Positions 1 through 10,265 of a DNA stretch of 59,583 bases are shown piece by piece. Position 1 is the stretch's first letter, and each line of letters opens with the position of its first letter. The notes beneath the pieces were generated by a model, which worked only from the letters and a program-made list of their open reading frames with translations, had not been told where the DNA came from and did not search any database. The translations under genes were made by a program, and so were the position numbers. This DNA is from Acinetobacter portensis (GTDB lineage: Bacteria; Pseudomonadota; Gammaproteobacteria; Pseudomonadales; Moraxellaceae): assembly GCF_023158935.1 (NCBI RefSeq), contig NZ_CP096123.1:1-59583 (forward strand). Reading direction: 5' to 3'.

Positions 1-453
1 TGGGAAATTAAATGGAGTAATACCTGCAACGACACCTAAAGGCTGGAACTCACTCCATGAATCGATACTTGGACCTACGTTTTTACTGAATTCACCTTTT
101 AAAAATTCAGGGGCACTGCAAGCATACTCAACATTTTCAATACCACGCTGTAATTCACCGGCAGCATCATGCACAATTTTTCCGTGTTCTTCGCCAATAA
201 GTTTGCAAATTTTTTCAGCATTGTCCTCAAGAAGTTCTTTGAATTTAAACATGACGCGGGCGCGTTTAATGACAGGAGTATTACGCCATTCAGGAAAAGC
301 AGCTTCGGCAGCAGAAATAGCTTCTTCAACGGTTGCTTTACCGGCTAGCCCTACTTCTTTACTTTGTTCACCTGTTGATGGATTGTAAACAGGCTGCGTT
401 CTTGTATGATTGGTATTCAATACGCCGTTAATAAAATGTCCGATTAATTCCAT
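1..453 (-). CDS. mmsA: CoA-acylating methylmalonate-semialdehyde dehydrogenase, N-terminal part (continues at 59583)
   Basis: First 151 codons of an aldehyde dehydrogenase that crosses the window ends. The protein starts MELIGHFINGVLNTNHTR and runs to GITPFNFP at base 1; the last three bases of the window supply V and the reading continues MVPLWMFPMAIVCGNTF on the same strand, so the gene is whole on a circle (about 498 residues, normal for MmsA). The start at 453 is preceded by an AGAGGA ribosome binding site about ten bases upstream. Family knowledge: MmsA oxidises methylmalonate or malonate semialdehyde to propionyl- or acetyl-CoA with NAD and CoA. It is the last gene of the operon permease, alcohol dehydrogenase, mmsA. 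Confidence 0.9.
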   Translation of the reverse strand, partial: MELIGHFINGVLNTNHTRTQPVYNPSTGEQSKEVGLAGKATVEEAISAAEAAFPEWRNTPVIKRARVMFKFKELLEDNAEKICKLIGEEHGKIVHDAAGELQRGIENVEYACSAPEFLKGEFSKNVGPSIDSWSEFQPLGVVAGITPFNFP

Positions 454-505
454 GTGAATCTGTCCTCTTTATATAAAAAATAATTAAAGCTAATTGAAAA
501 ATGCA

Positions 506-1663
506 TTACCACAATTGCTTATAGAGCGAAATCATTTCAGCAATTGTAGGAGTTATTGGGTTATTAGATGGAGAGCCAGATGCTATTGCCTGCTCAGCCA
601 TTGTTTGTACAACTTCATCAAAATATTTTCTATCCACCCCAAACTCAGCCAGAGTTGGAACTTTTAAATCTTTATTAATTTCAGCCAATGCTTGTACTAG
701 CTTTTGATTTGCGACTTCATGGGAATCATCAATATGTGCAACACCCATTGCTTTTGCACAGTCTGCATAACGTTCAGGTGCAGCTTGTATTGAAAACTCA
801 GTAATCATAGGAAGTAACATTGCATTCGATAGGCCATGAGGTACATGGAAAAAAGCACCGATCGGTCGACTCATCCCATGAACCAATGCAACAGAAGCAT
901 TTGAAAATGCAATGCCTGCAAATGTGGAACCAAGCATCATCTTTTCACGTGCAGATTCATTACCCGGCTCATGATAAGCAATTTGTAAGTTAGGTCCGAT
1001 TAGTTTCATCGCTGCAATTGCTTGGGCATCACTATATGGACTTGCTTTTTTACTAACATATGCTTCAATTGCATGTGTTAGTGCATCAATCCCAGTATCT
1101 GCCGTAGTTCTAGCAGGTAAAGACATCGTTAACTCATAGTCGATAATTGCTGCAATGGGTAAGAATCCAAGCCCAGCACAAAGCATTTTTTCACTGGTCT
1201 TATCATCAGTAATGATTGTAAAACGAGTACATTCAGAACCTGTTCCCGCTGTAGTTGGGATTGCAATAATTGGCAGTCCGATCTCGTTGACCTGTCTGGG
1301 AAATTTATAATCTCTTATCTCTCCCCCAAACTTACTTAAAATACTGATAGCCTTAGCACTGTCGATAGGGCTTCCGCCACCTACAGCAATAATGGCATCA
1401 TATTGGTGCGTTTTGACATGATTCACTCCAGCTTCAATTGAAGCTGAAGTCGGCTCAGGAATCGTTTCATCAAAATAGTCACTCTCGATGTTTTCTGCCT
1501 TAAGTAAATTTTGAATCTGATCAATATATCCCAGTGAAACCATCATTTTATCAGTGATGATTAATGGTCTTTTCGCTCCTAAGCTATTCAAAATCTCAGG
1601 AAGATGACTTCTAGCATTTTTCCCGACTTGCATAATTCGTGGAAGGTTAATTGAATGAGACAT
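506..1663 (-). CDS. Iron-containing alcohol dehydrogenase (Fe-ADH family)
   Basis: A 385-residue NAD(P)-dependent dehydrogenase of the group III (iron) family. Visible family marks are the dinucleotide-binding GGGSPIDSAKA near residue 95, the TTAGTGSE loop, and metal-ligand regions TGIDALTHAIEAY and, further on, VHGMSRPIGAFFHVPHG with its histidines. It lies 52 bases upstream of mmsA and 37 downstream of the permease, all on one strand. The context suggests that it oxidises an imported hydroxy-acid (for example a 3- or 4-hydroxy acid) to a semialdehyde that MmsA then converts to an acyl-CoA. The substrate is inferred from context only; other members of the family act on 4-hydroxybutyrate or 1,3-propanediol. 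Confidence 0.85.
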   Translation of the reverse strand: MSHSINLPRIMQVGKNARSHLPEILNSLGAKRPLIITDKMMVSLGYIDQIQNLLKAENIESDYFDETIPEPTSASIEAGVNHVKTHQYDAIIAVGGGSPIDSAKAISILSKFGGEIRDYKFPRQVNEIGLPIIAIPTTAGTGSECTRFTIITDDKTSEKMLCAGLGFLPIAAIIDYELTMSLPARTTADTGIDALTHAIEAYVSKKASPYSDAQAIAAMKLIGPNLQIAYHEPGNESAREKMMLGSTFAGIAFSNASVALVHGMSRPIGAFFHVPHGLSNAMLLPMITEFSIQAAPERYADCAKAMGVAHIDDSHEVANQKLVQALAEINKDLKVPTLAEFGVDRKYFDEVVQTMAEQAIASGSPSNNPITPTIAEMISLYKQLW

Positions 1664-1700
1664 TTTAAATTCACCATAAATTATTGAAGTAATTAACTTT

Positions 1701-3095
1701 CTAGAATGATCCGAACATAGTTCCGAGGGTAATTACCCCTGCTAAAGCAATGAGTGGAATTACAACAGCGACAATAAACATGTCGTAATAAGATTGTTTA
1801 TGCGTTAATCCACATAATGTGATAATGGTAATTACTGCACCATTATGGGGAAGCGAATCTAAGGCACCAGATGCCATAGAGGCTACTCTGTGCATAAGTT
1901 CTAATGAAATACCATTATCTATTGCTAAATTTTTATAGGTTTCCCCCATAGTATTTAAAGCAATACTTAAGCCGCCTGATGCTGAGCCTGTAATCCCAGC
2001 CAGTACATTAATAACAATAGCTTCAGAGATAAGAGGATTGTCTGGTGCAATACCAACTAAGAAATCACGTAGAATAATGAAGCCAGCCAATGATGCTATA
2101 ACTGAACCATAACCAACTTCTGATGCTGTATTAAAAATAGGTAAGAACGAAGATGAGACCCCTTGTTGTATTGAGTCTTTAATATTTACGATCGCTTTCC
2201 AATTTAAAATAATGATAGTTAAACATGCTAAGACCAGAGCACAAATAATTGCCCAAAGCCCTACAACTGAGTTTAATGAAACATTACCGAATTTATCAGT
2301 TGCTAAATATGCTGTATCGAGTGAAGGTAAGATTATTTTAGTAAGAACCAAGTTAGTAATTATTACTACTAAAATGGGAGCAAAAGCAATGGTAAGGCTT
2401 GGACCCGAAGTGGTCAATGCACCGTCATTGTTATGGATTTCAACATGATTGCCATAACCTTCTTTTAGAGAATCTGCTTTGGCAATACGCTTATTTAACC
2501 ACCACATTCCTGTAATTATAATAAAGATAGAGGATAAAACTCCTAAGCCAGGTGCAGCGTATAAATCAGTATTAAAAAACGGCATTGGAATTGCATTTTG
2601 AATTGCAGGCGTTCCGGGTAATGCTGTCATTGTAAAAGTTAAAGCACCCAACATAATTGCAGCTGGAATTAATCTTTTCGGAATTCCAAGTTTTTTGAAT
2701 AGTGCTGATGCTATCGGGAAAACTGCAAAACCAACAACAAATAGTGATACACCACCATAAGTTAAAATTGCACATGAGAGCACAATCGAAAGCATAGCTC
2801 TTTTATGCCCTAATTTTTCGACGAAAAAATTGGCAATAGTTCGTGCAGAGCCAGAGTCATCCATTAGCTTCCCAAATATTGCACCTAGCAAAAAAAGTGG
2901 GAAATATTTAATTATGTACCCGCCTAAGCCGGTCATAAAAATTTGAGAATAAAATCCAAGTAATTCATTACTCAATCCACTCCAAGCAACAGCAAACAGT
3001 GCAAGCAGTGGAGCCAGAACAATTACGCTAAATCCTTTATATGCCAGATACATCAGCAGTATTAGGGACAAGACTATTCCAATTAGTCCTACCAT
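1701..3095 (-). CDS. GntP-type permease (gluconate/organic acid:H+ symporter family)
   Basis: A 464-residue, very hydrophobic inner-membrane protein with about a dozen predicted membrane segments, beginning MVGLIGIVLSLILLMYLAYKG. The glycine-rich stretch ITGSASGGLSIALNTMG and the LDSLPHNGAVITIITLCGL block match the GntP/DsdX/citrate-type transporter family. It is the first gene of the operon, directly downstream of a strong promoter and palindromic operator, and most likely imports the organic (hydroxy)acid used by the two downstream enzymes. Ribosome binding site is weak; the ATG at 3095 fits the family's usual N-terminus. Substrate unknown. Confidence 0.8.
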   Translation of the reverse strand: MVGLIGIVLSLILLMYLAYKGFSVIVLAPLLALFAVAWSGLSNELLGFYSQIFMTGLGGYIIKYFPLFLLGAIFGKLMDDSGSARTIANFFVEKLGHKRAMLSIVLSCAILTYGGVSLFVVGFAVFPIASALFKKLGIPKRLIPAAIMLGALTFTMTALPGTPAIQNAIPMPFFNTDLYAAPGLGVLSSIFIIITGMWWLNKRIAKADSLKEGYGNHVEIHNNDGALTTSGPSLTIAFAPILVVIITNLVLTKIILPSLDTAYLATDKFGNVSLNSVVGLWAIICALVLACLTIIILNWKAIVNIKDSIQQGVSSSFLPIFNTASEVGYGSVIASLAGFIILRDFLVGIAPDNPLISEAIVINVLAGITGSASGGLSIALNTMGETYKNLAIDNGISLELMHRVASMASGALDSLPHNGAVITIITLCGLTHKQSYYDMFIVAVVIPLIALAGVITLGTMFGSF

Positions 3096-3126
3096 TTTTT
3101 ATACATCCCATTCTTATATTCTTCGT

Positions 3127-3183
3127 ATAATGATACGTTTCGTATCATTATTAATATATATAATTTAATCTAAACCAAGTCAA
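3127..3183 (-). promoter_or_regulatory. Promoter and palindromic operator of the permease-adh-mmsA operon
   Basis: On the minus strand there is a -35 box TTGACT (3183-3178), a 17-base spacer and a -10 box TATATA (3160-3155). Just downstream lies a perfect inverted repeat with 11-base arms ATAATGATACG and CGTATCATTAT around TTT (3127-3151), overlapping the expected transcription start and 32 bases before the permease ATG. This layout fits repression by a dimeric regulator; the IclR-family gene at 57741-58493, next to the operon's far end on the circle, is the obvious candidate (inference). Confidence 0.75.
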
Positions 3184-3368
3184 TATAAAATTTAAATTCT
3201 AGACCTTAGTTGTATAAATTAATGATTCTGAGAGCTCTTAAGAAGGATATTTGCATGCTCTACATATTAAAATAATAATAATTTCATAAACTTATAAATT
3301 ATTAATTAATTCATGACTTAACTAATTTTTTTAATATTCAAGATAGTTTTGGTTAAAAATCATTTGGC

Positions 3369-3506
3369 TTAGTACAACAGATATCTGACCAAGAAAAAAT
3401 GAAGCAAATGGAACGTGAAATTAAAGAATTAAAGCGTGCCAATGAAATTCTACGCAAAGCAGCCGCTTTTTTCGCCCAGGCGGAGCTCGACCGCCCACAC
3501 AAATAA
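3369..3506 (+). pseudogene. IS3-family OrfA, C-terminal fragment
   Basis: An open frame without start reads [19 protein letters not shown] and then [20 protein letters not shown], the leucine-zipper-like end typical of IS3-family OrfA proteins. The 5' half with the helix-turn-helix is missing. The stop codon TAA overlaps the ATG of orfB at 3506, the usual arrangement for this family. Confidence 0.8.
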
Positions 3507-4419
3507 TGGTGGATTTTATCCATAACAATAAAGATCGATATGGTGTTGAAGCGATTTGTAGAATTTTACCGATTGCAGCTTCGACCTATTATCGGGCTTT
3601 AGATCTCGTTGATAACCCAGAACATCGAGCGAAACGTGCTCAGCATGATTTACATCATGCAGAACAAATCAAACGTATTTGGAAAGAAAGTTCAGGTCGA
3701 TATGGTGTACGTAAAGTTTGGCAAAAATTGAAACGTGAAGGCTATGTTATTGCACGTTGTACAGTTGCTCGATTGATGCAGAAGCTAGATATACAAGGTG
3801 TTTGGCGTGGTAAGAACAAACAAACTACCCGCAGCCGAGATGATCAAAAACGAGCAGATGATTTAGTGAAACGGAATTTTAGTGCTGATCGACCTGACCC
3901 TTGCGAAGCAGTGCTCAGGTCAGTGACTTTACGTATATTCAAACCAATTCTGGCTGGGTCTACACCGCATTTGTTATTGATGTGTTCTCACGAGCAATTG
4001 TTGGATGGAAAGTATCTACACGGATGAATACAGATATGGTGCTCGATGCATTGGAGCAAGCATTGCACGATCGAGGTATGCCTAAGAATGTGATTCATCA
4101 TTCAGATAGAGGTGTTCAATATCTTTCTATTCGCTATACCAATCGTTTAGAAGCAGCAAATTTACGAGCATCAGTCGGTACAACGGGTGATTCATACGAT
4201 AATGCTCTGGCTGAAACGGTGAATGGCTTATACAAAACAGAGGTGATTGAATATTTAAAAGCAGATTGGCAAGGTTTAGCAGATGTACGACTTGCGACAC
4301 TAAACTGGGTCGATTGGTTCAATAAAGAACGTGTACACAGCGCACTGGGTTATGTATCGCCTTTTGAGTTTGAAGCAATGTACTATGATAAGATTAACAC
4401 GTTAGGTCAGGTGGCCTAA
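3506..4419 (+). pseudogene. IS3-family OrfB transposase (DDE integrase), frameshifted
   Basis: The first part (HTH_21-like MVDFIHNNKDRYGVEAICRI, then SSGRYGVRKVWQKL) and the second part (integrase core with FVIDVFSRAIVGW, HHSDRGVQYLS, the NALAETVNGLYKTE block and a C-terminal NKERVHSALGYVSPFEFE) are in different frames. The break lies near 3890-3915, where the sequence between RPD and VSDFTYIQT is altered. The DDE residues of the core (D of DVFSR, D of HSDRG, E of AETVN) remain. Together about 300 residues, normal for OrfB, but not translatable as one chain. Confidence 0.8.
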
Positions 4420-4459
4420 CTTAAATAAAAAAGTCTCCGACAAACCCGGTACGGTTCAA

Positions 4460-4899
4460 ACTTACACCGCTCTGCCACCGAAACAGCTGAGCAATTAGAT
4501 GATATTTTTACCTGGCGAGAGCCACGTAGAGTCACCAATAGCCTGACCATTACTTATGATAAATGTGTATATCTCCTGGAGAGTACAGAAGAAAACCAGA
4601 GGCTGATTGGTAAATATCTTGAGTTTCTAGAATACCCGGATGGTACTGTAGCCATCATGCATGAAGGCCGGAAGATCAATTACAGCATCTTCGATAAATT
4701 AAGTCAGCTCAACCAGCGAGAGATTGTTGAGAATAAACGGTTGGGTGCTGTTCTGAATCATATCCAACAACAGCATGAAGAACTGGAACAACAAAACAAA
4801 CGCAATCGTTCTCAAAAGATGCCAAGCAGACGTGCACAGAAAACAGCAATTCAACAACGAAATCTGAATCCTGTGCTTGACTTGGAAATGTCCATATAG
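4460..4899 (+). pseudogene. IS1202/ISNCY-like transposase, C-terminal fragment
   Basis: An open frame entering from the IS3 end reads LHRSATETAEQLDDIFTW, then REPRRVTNSLTITYDKCVYL and ends NLNPVLDLEMSI. This resembles the C-terminal region of ISNCY/IS1202-group transposases (recognised by its RVTNSLTITYDK segment). The N-terminal HTH and catalytic core are lost through the IS3 insertion. It is followed within 50 bases by an end with the TGT...AAATGTCC signature described at 4900-4948. Confidence 0.65.
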
Positions 4900-4948
4900 G
4901 ACATTTCTATTTGGTTATTAGGTAGGACATTTCTACTTGGGAATAACA
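4900..4948 (-). repeat. Right end of the IS1202-like element
   Basis: Read on the minus strand the end begins TGTTATTCCCAAGTAGAAAT at 4948 and contains a second AAATGTCC box about 20 bases inward. The same start (TGTAAGCCCAAAGTAGAAAT) appears at 19831 and, inverted, at 20529. The flank just outside, read on the minus strand, is the sequence found next to the pdif site at 6123, suggesting that this end was once inserted beside an XerC half-site. Confidence 0.55.
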
Positions 4949-4994
4949 GCGTTCTAATTCTCTTTAGAAATCAATGCTGTAGTTTCTAGTTGAT

Positions 4995-5024
4995 AGCCCA
5001 TCTACCCCAAGGTGGGCTTTTTTT
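4995..5024 (+). terminator. Rho-independent terminator-like hairpin
   Basis: AGCCCA and TGGGCT pair around a C-rich loop and are followed by seven T. The same hairpin with about 80 bases of flank recurs inverted near 6047-6077 and at 19757-19790, so it belongs to a block repeated three times on the plasmid. Confidence 0.6.
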
Positions 5025-5391
5025 ATGATTTTTCACGTTCCACGCTTATTATTTAATCAAAAGACCTCTTGAGAAAGTATAGTTTTATCTAATTTTTGAA
5101 TTGGCTAAAACCTCATAGAATATAGCTTTTGGCTGCTTAAAATTTGACTAACGCAAGAATTCTAAAGTTTCTCAACTTTGATTAGCTCAAATAAATACCA
5201 TTTCTCTTTTTCTAGGTCTCTTTAAATCACGAATTATGTAACTTTAGAGTATACCCTAAAGTTACAATCTGAAAGTTCATGAAATTATGTATCATTTAAA
5301 TGATTTTTAATCATAAGTAACATGTAACTTTAGTGTTAAAGAATTATAATTTACGAAATTGTTCATTTTTATCCAATTGGGGCGTGAAAAA
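5025..5391. other. Resolvase upstream region with candidate res site
   Basis: AT-rich stretch without a gene. It holds a dyad GTAACTTTAG/CTAAAGTTAC with an 8-base centre (5238-5265), total 28 bp, the size and form of a serine-resolvase binding subsite. A second GTAACTTTAG at about 5329-5338 has only a partial partner. These fit a res site and autoregulatory operator of the resolvase that follows (inference). Confidence 0.5.
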
Positions 5392-5958
5392 GTGAAAGGC
5401 CAAAAAGTAGGGTATGTCCGGGTAAGTTCTGTCGAGCAAAACACTGGACGTCAACTTGAAGGAATTGAGGTCGACCGGATTTTTGTTGACCGTGCTTCAG
5501 GTAAAAATACTGACCGACCTAAATTTCAGGAAATGTTGAACTATGTCCGGGAAGGGGACAGGGTGATTGTACATTCAATGGATCGTTTTGCGCGAAGCCT
5601 AAAAGATTTGGTCACTGAAGTAGATAAACTGGTCAAACGAGGGATCGCCATCCAGTTTGTAAAAGAAAATATTACTTTTACAGCCGAATCCACCCCGATG
5701 GATAATTTGATGCTTCAAATGATGGGTGCTTTTGCACAGTTCGAACGTGAGATCATTTTAGAGCGGCAAAAGGAAGGAATAAAACTCGCCTCTGCTCAGG
5801 GGAAGTACAAAGGTCGGGTGCATAAACTAAAGCCTGACCAAGCTGAAGCTTTACGACAAGCATGGAAGGAGGGGACGTATCCATCGAAAATGGCATTAGG
5901 GAAAGCTTTTGGGATTAGTCGTCAGGCGGTATACCGATATTTACAAGTTAGTGAATAG
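5392..5958 (+). CDS. Serine recombinase / resolvase (Tn3-type, Hin-like)
   Basis: About 188 residues. N-terminal catalytic domain begins KVGYVRVSSVEQNTGRQL with the nucleophilic serine in VRVSS, followed by VHSMDRFARSLKDL (active-site arginines) and the long E-helix FAQFEREIILERQKEGI; the C-terminal helix-turn-helix is MALGKAFGISRQAVYRYL. GTG at 5392 with GGGG about ten bases upstream gives the usual N-terminus; a TTG at 5359 would add 11 residues. Probable roles are plasmid multimer resolution or cointegrate resolution, with the dyads upstream as its site. It lies between inverted copies of an ~80-base block. Confidence 0.85.
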   Translation: MKGQKVGYVRVSSVEQNTGRQLEGIEVDRIFVDRASGKNTDRPKFQEMLNYVREGDRVIVHSMDRFARSLKDLVTEVDKLVKRGIAIQFVKENITFTAESTPMDNLMLQMMGAFAQFEREIILERQKEGIKLASAQGKYKGRVHKLKPDQAEALRQAWKEGTYPSKMALGKAFGISRQAVYRYLQVSE

Positions 5959-5978
5959 CTTATTGGGATTAGCAACTA

Positions 5979-6110
5979 AATTTAGTTTAACTTATAAAAA
6001 TCATGAAACACTGTTCGAATTTTAAGCGTGGAACGTGAAAAATCACAAAAAAAGCTCACCTTGGGGAAGGTGGGCTATCAACTAGAAACTACAGCATTGA
6101 TTTCTAAGTG
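5979..6110. repeat. Repeated block flanking the resolvase module
   Basis: The first part (5981-6035) is repeated almost exactly at 13979-14033, immediately after IS26. The second part (about 6020-6110, with a terminator-like hairpin and the string ACTAGAAACTACAGCATTG) matches 4965-5045 in inverted orientation and 19733-19830 in direct orientation. Such shared blocks are routes for homologous rearrangement. Confidence 0.6.
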
Positions 6111-6122
6111 GAATTATAACAC

Positions 6123-6150
6123 ATTACGTATAAGGTGTATTATGTTAATT
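6123..6150 (+). other. pdif site (XerC/XerD order)
   Basis: XerC-type half ATTACGTATAA, spacer GGTGTA, XerD-type half TTATGTTAATT: the 28-bp architecture of Acinetobacter pdif sites. With the inverted-order site at 8831 it bounds the sulP/usp module. Confidence 0.8.
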
Positions 6151-6161
6151 TTAGAAATTCT

Positions 6162-6191
6162 AAAAAAGGGATAGTTTTTAACTATCCCTTT
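6162..6191 (-). terminator. Terminator of the sulP-usp operon
   Basis: Perfect 12-base stem AAAGGGATAGTT / AACTATCCCTTT with a 3-base loop, 12 bases after the usp stop codon; on the minus strand it is followed by a run of six T. Confidence 0.85.
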
Positions 6192-6203
6192 ATCTTGTAA
6201 AAA

Positions 6204-7055
6204 TTATCTTAGTAATAATACTGGTTTTGTAGAACTTGATAACAATTTGGTCGTCGTACTACCAATAAAAAACTGGCGTATCTTTGAATGACCATATGCA
6301 CCAATCACAATCATATCAATAACGTTTTTTTCTTGATAATCCAATATAGATTTCTCAACATCACCTTCAAGCACACTATCAATGACATCAAAACCATTAT
6401 TTGCAAGTAGCTCTTTTGCCCAAGTGACTTGTGATGTCATATCACTATTTGGCTTACCAACATATACCACATGAGCTGTCAGGGTTTTTAATAAAGGGCT
6501 ATTTGCAATTTTGTCTACACAAATACGTGCAGTAGGACTTCCATCAAAAGCAATTAAAAATGACTGAGGTGGACTAAACGGTGAGGATGTGATTAACACG
6601 GGTTTATGAAGAGCACGAACAACATTTTCAATATGGGTTCCAACTTTACTGGAATTGTGCTCGGTTTCAGTTCCATGCTTACCCATAACAAGAACTCGAA
6701 TATCCTCTTCCATTCCCATGATTGTTTCTAAAAGACTGCCATGGCGTTGAAAGCTTTGAGCATCAATAGAGAACTTCTCCAATAGATAGTTTTTTGCTTC
6801 CCGAAGAAGAATTTGGCCATGCTCTAGCTCAATTTTCCCCTTACGTTCTTCCAGTTCAACCAACTCGTTTAGCAAGGTTTCTCGACTTCCTAGACCAATT
6901 GCACCACTTAAATCTTGTGGTGCTTTCGCTTTTGGCTTATCAATGACATGCAATAACTGAAGAGGTGAATTCAATTTATCGCTAAACCAAGCTGCATAAT
7001 CACAAACGGTATTTGTTGCTAATGATCCATCAATACATGCAATAATTTTTGACAT
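6204..7055 (-). CDS. Tandem-domain universal stress protein (UspA family)
   Basis: A 283-residue cytoplasmic protein with two Usp domains, each starting with a beta strand (MSKIIACIDGS and SFLIAFDGSPTA). The second domain has a good ATP-binding motif, VIGAYGHSKIRQFFIGSTT (G-x2-G-x9-G-S); the first has a near version, VMGKHGTETEHNSSKVGT. It follows the SulP gene by 12 bases on the same strand, so the two are co-transcribed. A sulP-usp pair as a pdif module is a known kind of cargo in Acinetobacter plasmids; whether Usp regulates the transporter is inference. Confidence 0.88.
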   Translation of the reverse strand: MSKIIACIDGSLATNTVCDYAAWFSDKLNSPLQLLHVIDKPKAKAPQDLSGAIGLGSRETLLNELVELEERKGKIELEHGQILLREAKNYLLEKFSIDAQSFQRHGSLLETIMGMEEDIRVLVMGKHGTETEHNSSKVGTHIENVVRALHKPVLITSSPFSPPQSFLIAFDGSPTARICVDKIANSPLLKTLTAHVVYVGKPNSDMTSQVTWAKELLANNGFDVIDSVLEGDVEKSILDYQEKNVIDMIVIGAYGHSKIRQFFIGSTTTKLLSSSTKPVLLLR

Positions 7056-7067
7056 AATTCATCCCTC

Positions 7068-8555
7068 TTAGTGGCTATTTAAGCGATCTAAAGCATCTGG
7101 CTTATCATGGATACCAAACTTATCGACTAACGTTTTACTGGCTTCATTCATTCCAATCAGTTCGACTTCTGTTCCTTCACGTCTAAACTTAATGACCACT
7201 TTATCTACGGCAGCGACCGCAGACACATCCCAAAAGTGAGCCTGACTAACATCAATCACAACTTTTGAAAGTGCTTCTTTGAAATCAAATGCAGACGTAA
7301 ATTTATCTGCCGAGCTGAAGAACACTTGACCCGTCACCGTATAAGTACGGGTACTTTCAGGTTCATTAAATTCGGACTGAATTGCCATGTAGCGTTCAAT
7401 TTTGTTAGCAAAAAATAATGCAGAAAGAAGAACACCGACTAATACGCCATAAGCCAGGTTATGTGTGGCAACAACCACAACCACTGTCGCTATCATTACG
7501 ATATTGCTAGAGAAGGGATATTGGCGAATATTGCGCAGTGAATCCCAGTTAAATGTTCCGATTGAAACCATGATCATTACGGCAACCAGTGCAGCCATTG
7601 GAATGACTTTGAGCCAGTCACTGATAAACACCACCATAATTAACAGGAAGACCCCCGCACTAAAGGTAGATAAACGGGTACGACCACCAGATTTCACATT
7701 AATAATTGATTGACCGATCATGGCACAGCCTGCCATTCCGCCTAAGAAGCCTGAAGCGACATTGGCAACGCCTTGTCCTTTACACTCACGGTTTTTATCA
7801 CTGGTGGTATCTGTTAAATCGTCGACAATCGTTGCTGTCATCATAGATTCAAGCAAACCGACGGCTGCTAATCCCAGTGAATAAGGCAAAATAATAGCTA
7901 AAGTTTCAAGATTTAAAGGAATATCAGGAAGCAAGAAAATTGGAAGAGTATCTGGTAATTGCCCCATATCACCTACGGTTCTTACATCTAAACCAATGAA
8001 CAAGGCAAAGAGCGTGAGGAGTACAATACAGATGAGGGGAGAGGGTAAAAGCTTGCCTATTACTGGGATATAGGGGAATAGATAAATAATGGCTAAACCA
8101 CCAATTGTCATCGCATAGACATGCCATGTCACATTGGTGAGTTCAGGCAATTGGGCCATAAAAATTAGAATAGCCAAGGCATTCACAAAGCCAATCACAA
8201 CCGACTTTGACACAAAGCGCATCAATGCACCTAATTTTAGATAGCCTGCTAGGATTTGAATAAATCCTGTCAAAATTGTGGCTGCTAATAAGTATTGCAG
8301 ACCATGCTCTTTAACCAGTGTGACCATTAATAAAGCCATAGCACCAGTTGCAGCAGAAATCATCCCTGGACGACCGCCTACGAAAGAAATCACCACGGCA
8401 ATACAGAATGAAGCATATAACCCTACCTTAGGGTCGACACCTGCAATAATTGAAAAGGCAATTGCTTCAGGAATTAGAGCCAAAGCAACAACAATACCCG
8501 CAAGAACATCCCCGCGAATATTGGAGAACCATTGTTCTCGAATAGTGGATAACAT
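7068..8555 (-). CDS. SulP-family anion transporter with STAS domain
   Basis: A 495-residue inner-membrane protein. The N-terminal ~390 residues are membrane segments with the SulP signature region [20 protein letters not shown] and [21 protein letters not shown]; the C-terminal ~100 residues form a STAS domain ([21 protein letters not shown]). The family carries sulfate, bicarbonate or other anions; the exact substrate cannot be read from the sequence. First gene of a two-gene operon with the universal stress protein, inside the pdif pair 6123/8831. Confidence 0.88.
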   Translation of the reverse strand: MLSTIREQWFSNIRGDVLAGIVVALALIPEAIAFSIIAGVDPKVGLYASFCIAVVISFVGGRPGMISAATGAMALLMVTLVKEHGLQYLLAATILTGFIQILAGYLKLGALMRFVSKSVVIGFVNALAILIFMAQLPELTNVTWHVYAMTIGGLAIIYLFPYIPVIGKLLPSPLICIVLLTLFALFIGLDVRTVGDMGQLPDTLPIFLLPDIPLNLETLAIILPYSLGLAAVGLLESMMTATIVDDLTDTTSDKNRECKGQGVANVASGFLGGMAGCAMIGQSIINVKSGGRTRLSTFSAGVFLLIMVVFISDWLKVIPMAALVAVMIMVSIGTFNWDSLRNIRQYPFSSNIVMIATVVVVVATHNLAYGVLVGVLLSALFFANKIERYMAIQSEFNEPESTRTYTVTGQVFFSSADKFTSAFDFKEALSKVVIDVSQAHFWDVSAVAAVDKVVIKFRREGTEVELIGMNEASKTLVDKFGIHDKPDALDRLNSH

Positions 8556-8830
8556 GAAAATAGCCTATTTTTTTAAATTTTAGGAAAGGCTAGTGATGTG
8601 ATATATGACACACAAGCTACTACACCACATCACTAGACAGTGATGAGTTATTTACTGTTTTAAGAGATAAATAAACTTATGGTGGCGTAAGTGTCATATT
8701 AAGAAAGATATCTATTTTGGAGGGTTTCGGGGGCAATGATAGCAGTTAGGCCCTTTTCTATCCACCCTAACCGCAGTACTGAAGTAAAAGTAAGAATGAT
8801 CATAGATAATTTTAGAATTGATTTATGTCC

Positions 8831-8858
8831 ATTTAACATAATGGCTGTTATACGAAAC
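8831..8858 (-). other. pdif site (XerD/XerC order)
   Basis: Read on the plus strand: XerD-type half ATTTAACATAA, spacer TGGCTG, XerC-type half TTATACGAAAC. It separates the sulP-usp module from the blaOXA-58 module. Such 27-28 bp repeats beside OXA-58 were formerly called Re27. Confidence 0.8.
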
Positions 8859-8865
8859 GAGAGTG

Positions 8866-10235
<1,370 letters not shown>

Positions 10236-10265
10236 GAATTAGAAGTTTGAGGTTAATCTATTTTT

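Larger units (their letters stand above)
3366..4458 (+). mobile_element. IS3-family element, left end missing
   Basis: Carries the 3' part of orfA, a disrupted orfB and an intact right end finishing GGTACGGTTCA at 4458. A second, more truncated copy lies inverted at 22791-23318 with the same terminal sequence, and a third scrap of the same end at 25017-25056. The left terminal repeat and most of orfA are absent, so this copy should not transpose on its own. It truncates the IS1202-like transposase that follows. Confidence 0.75.
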
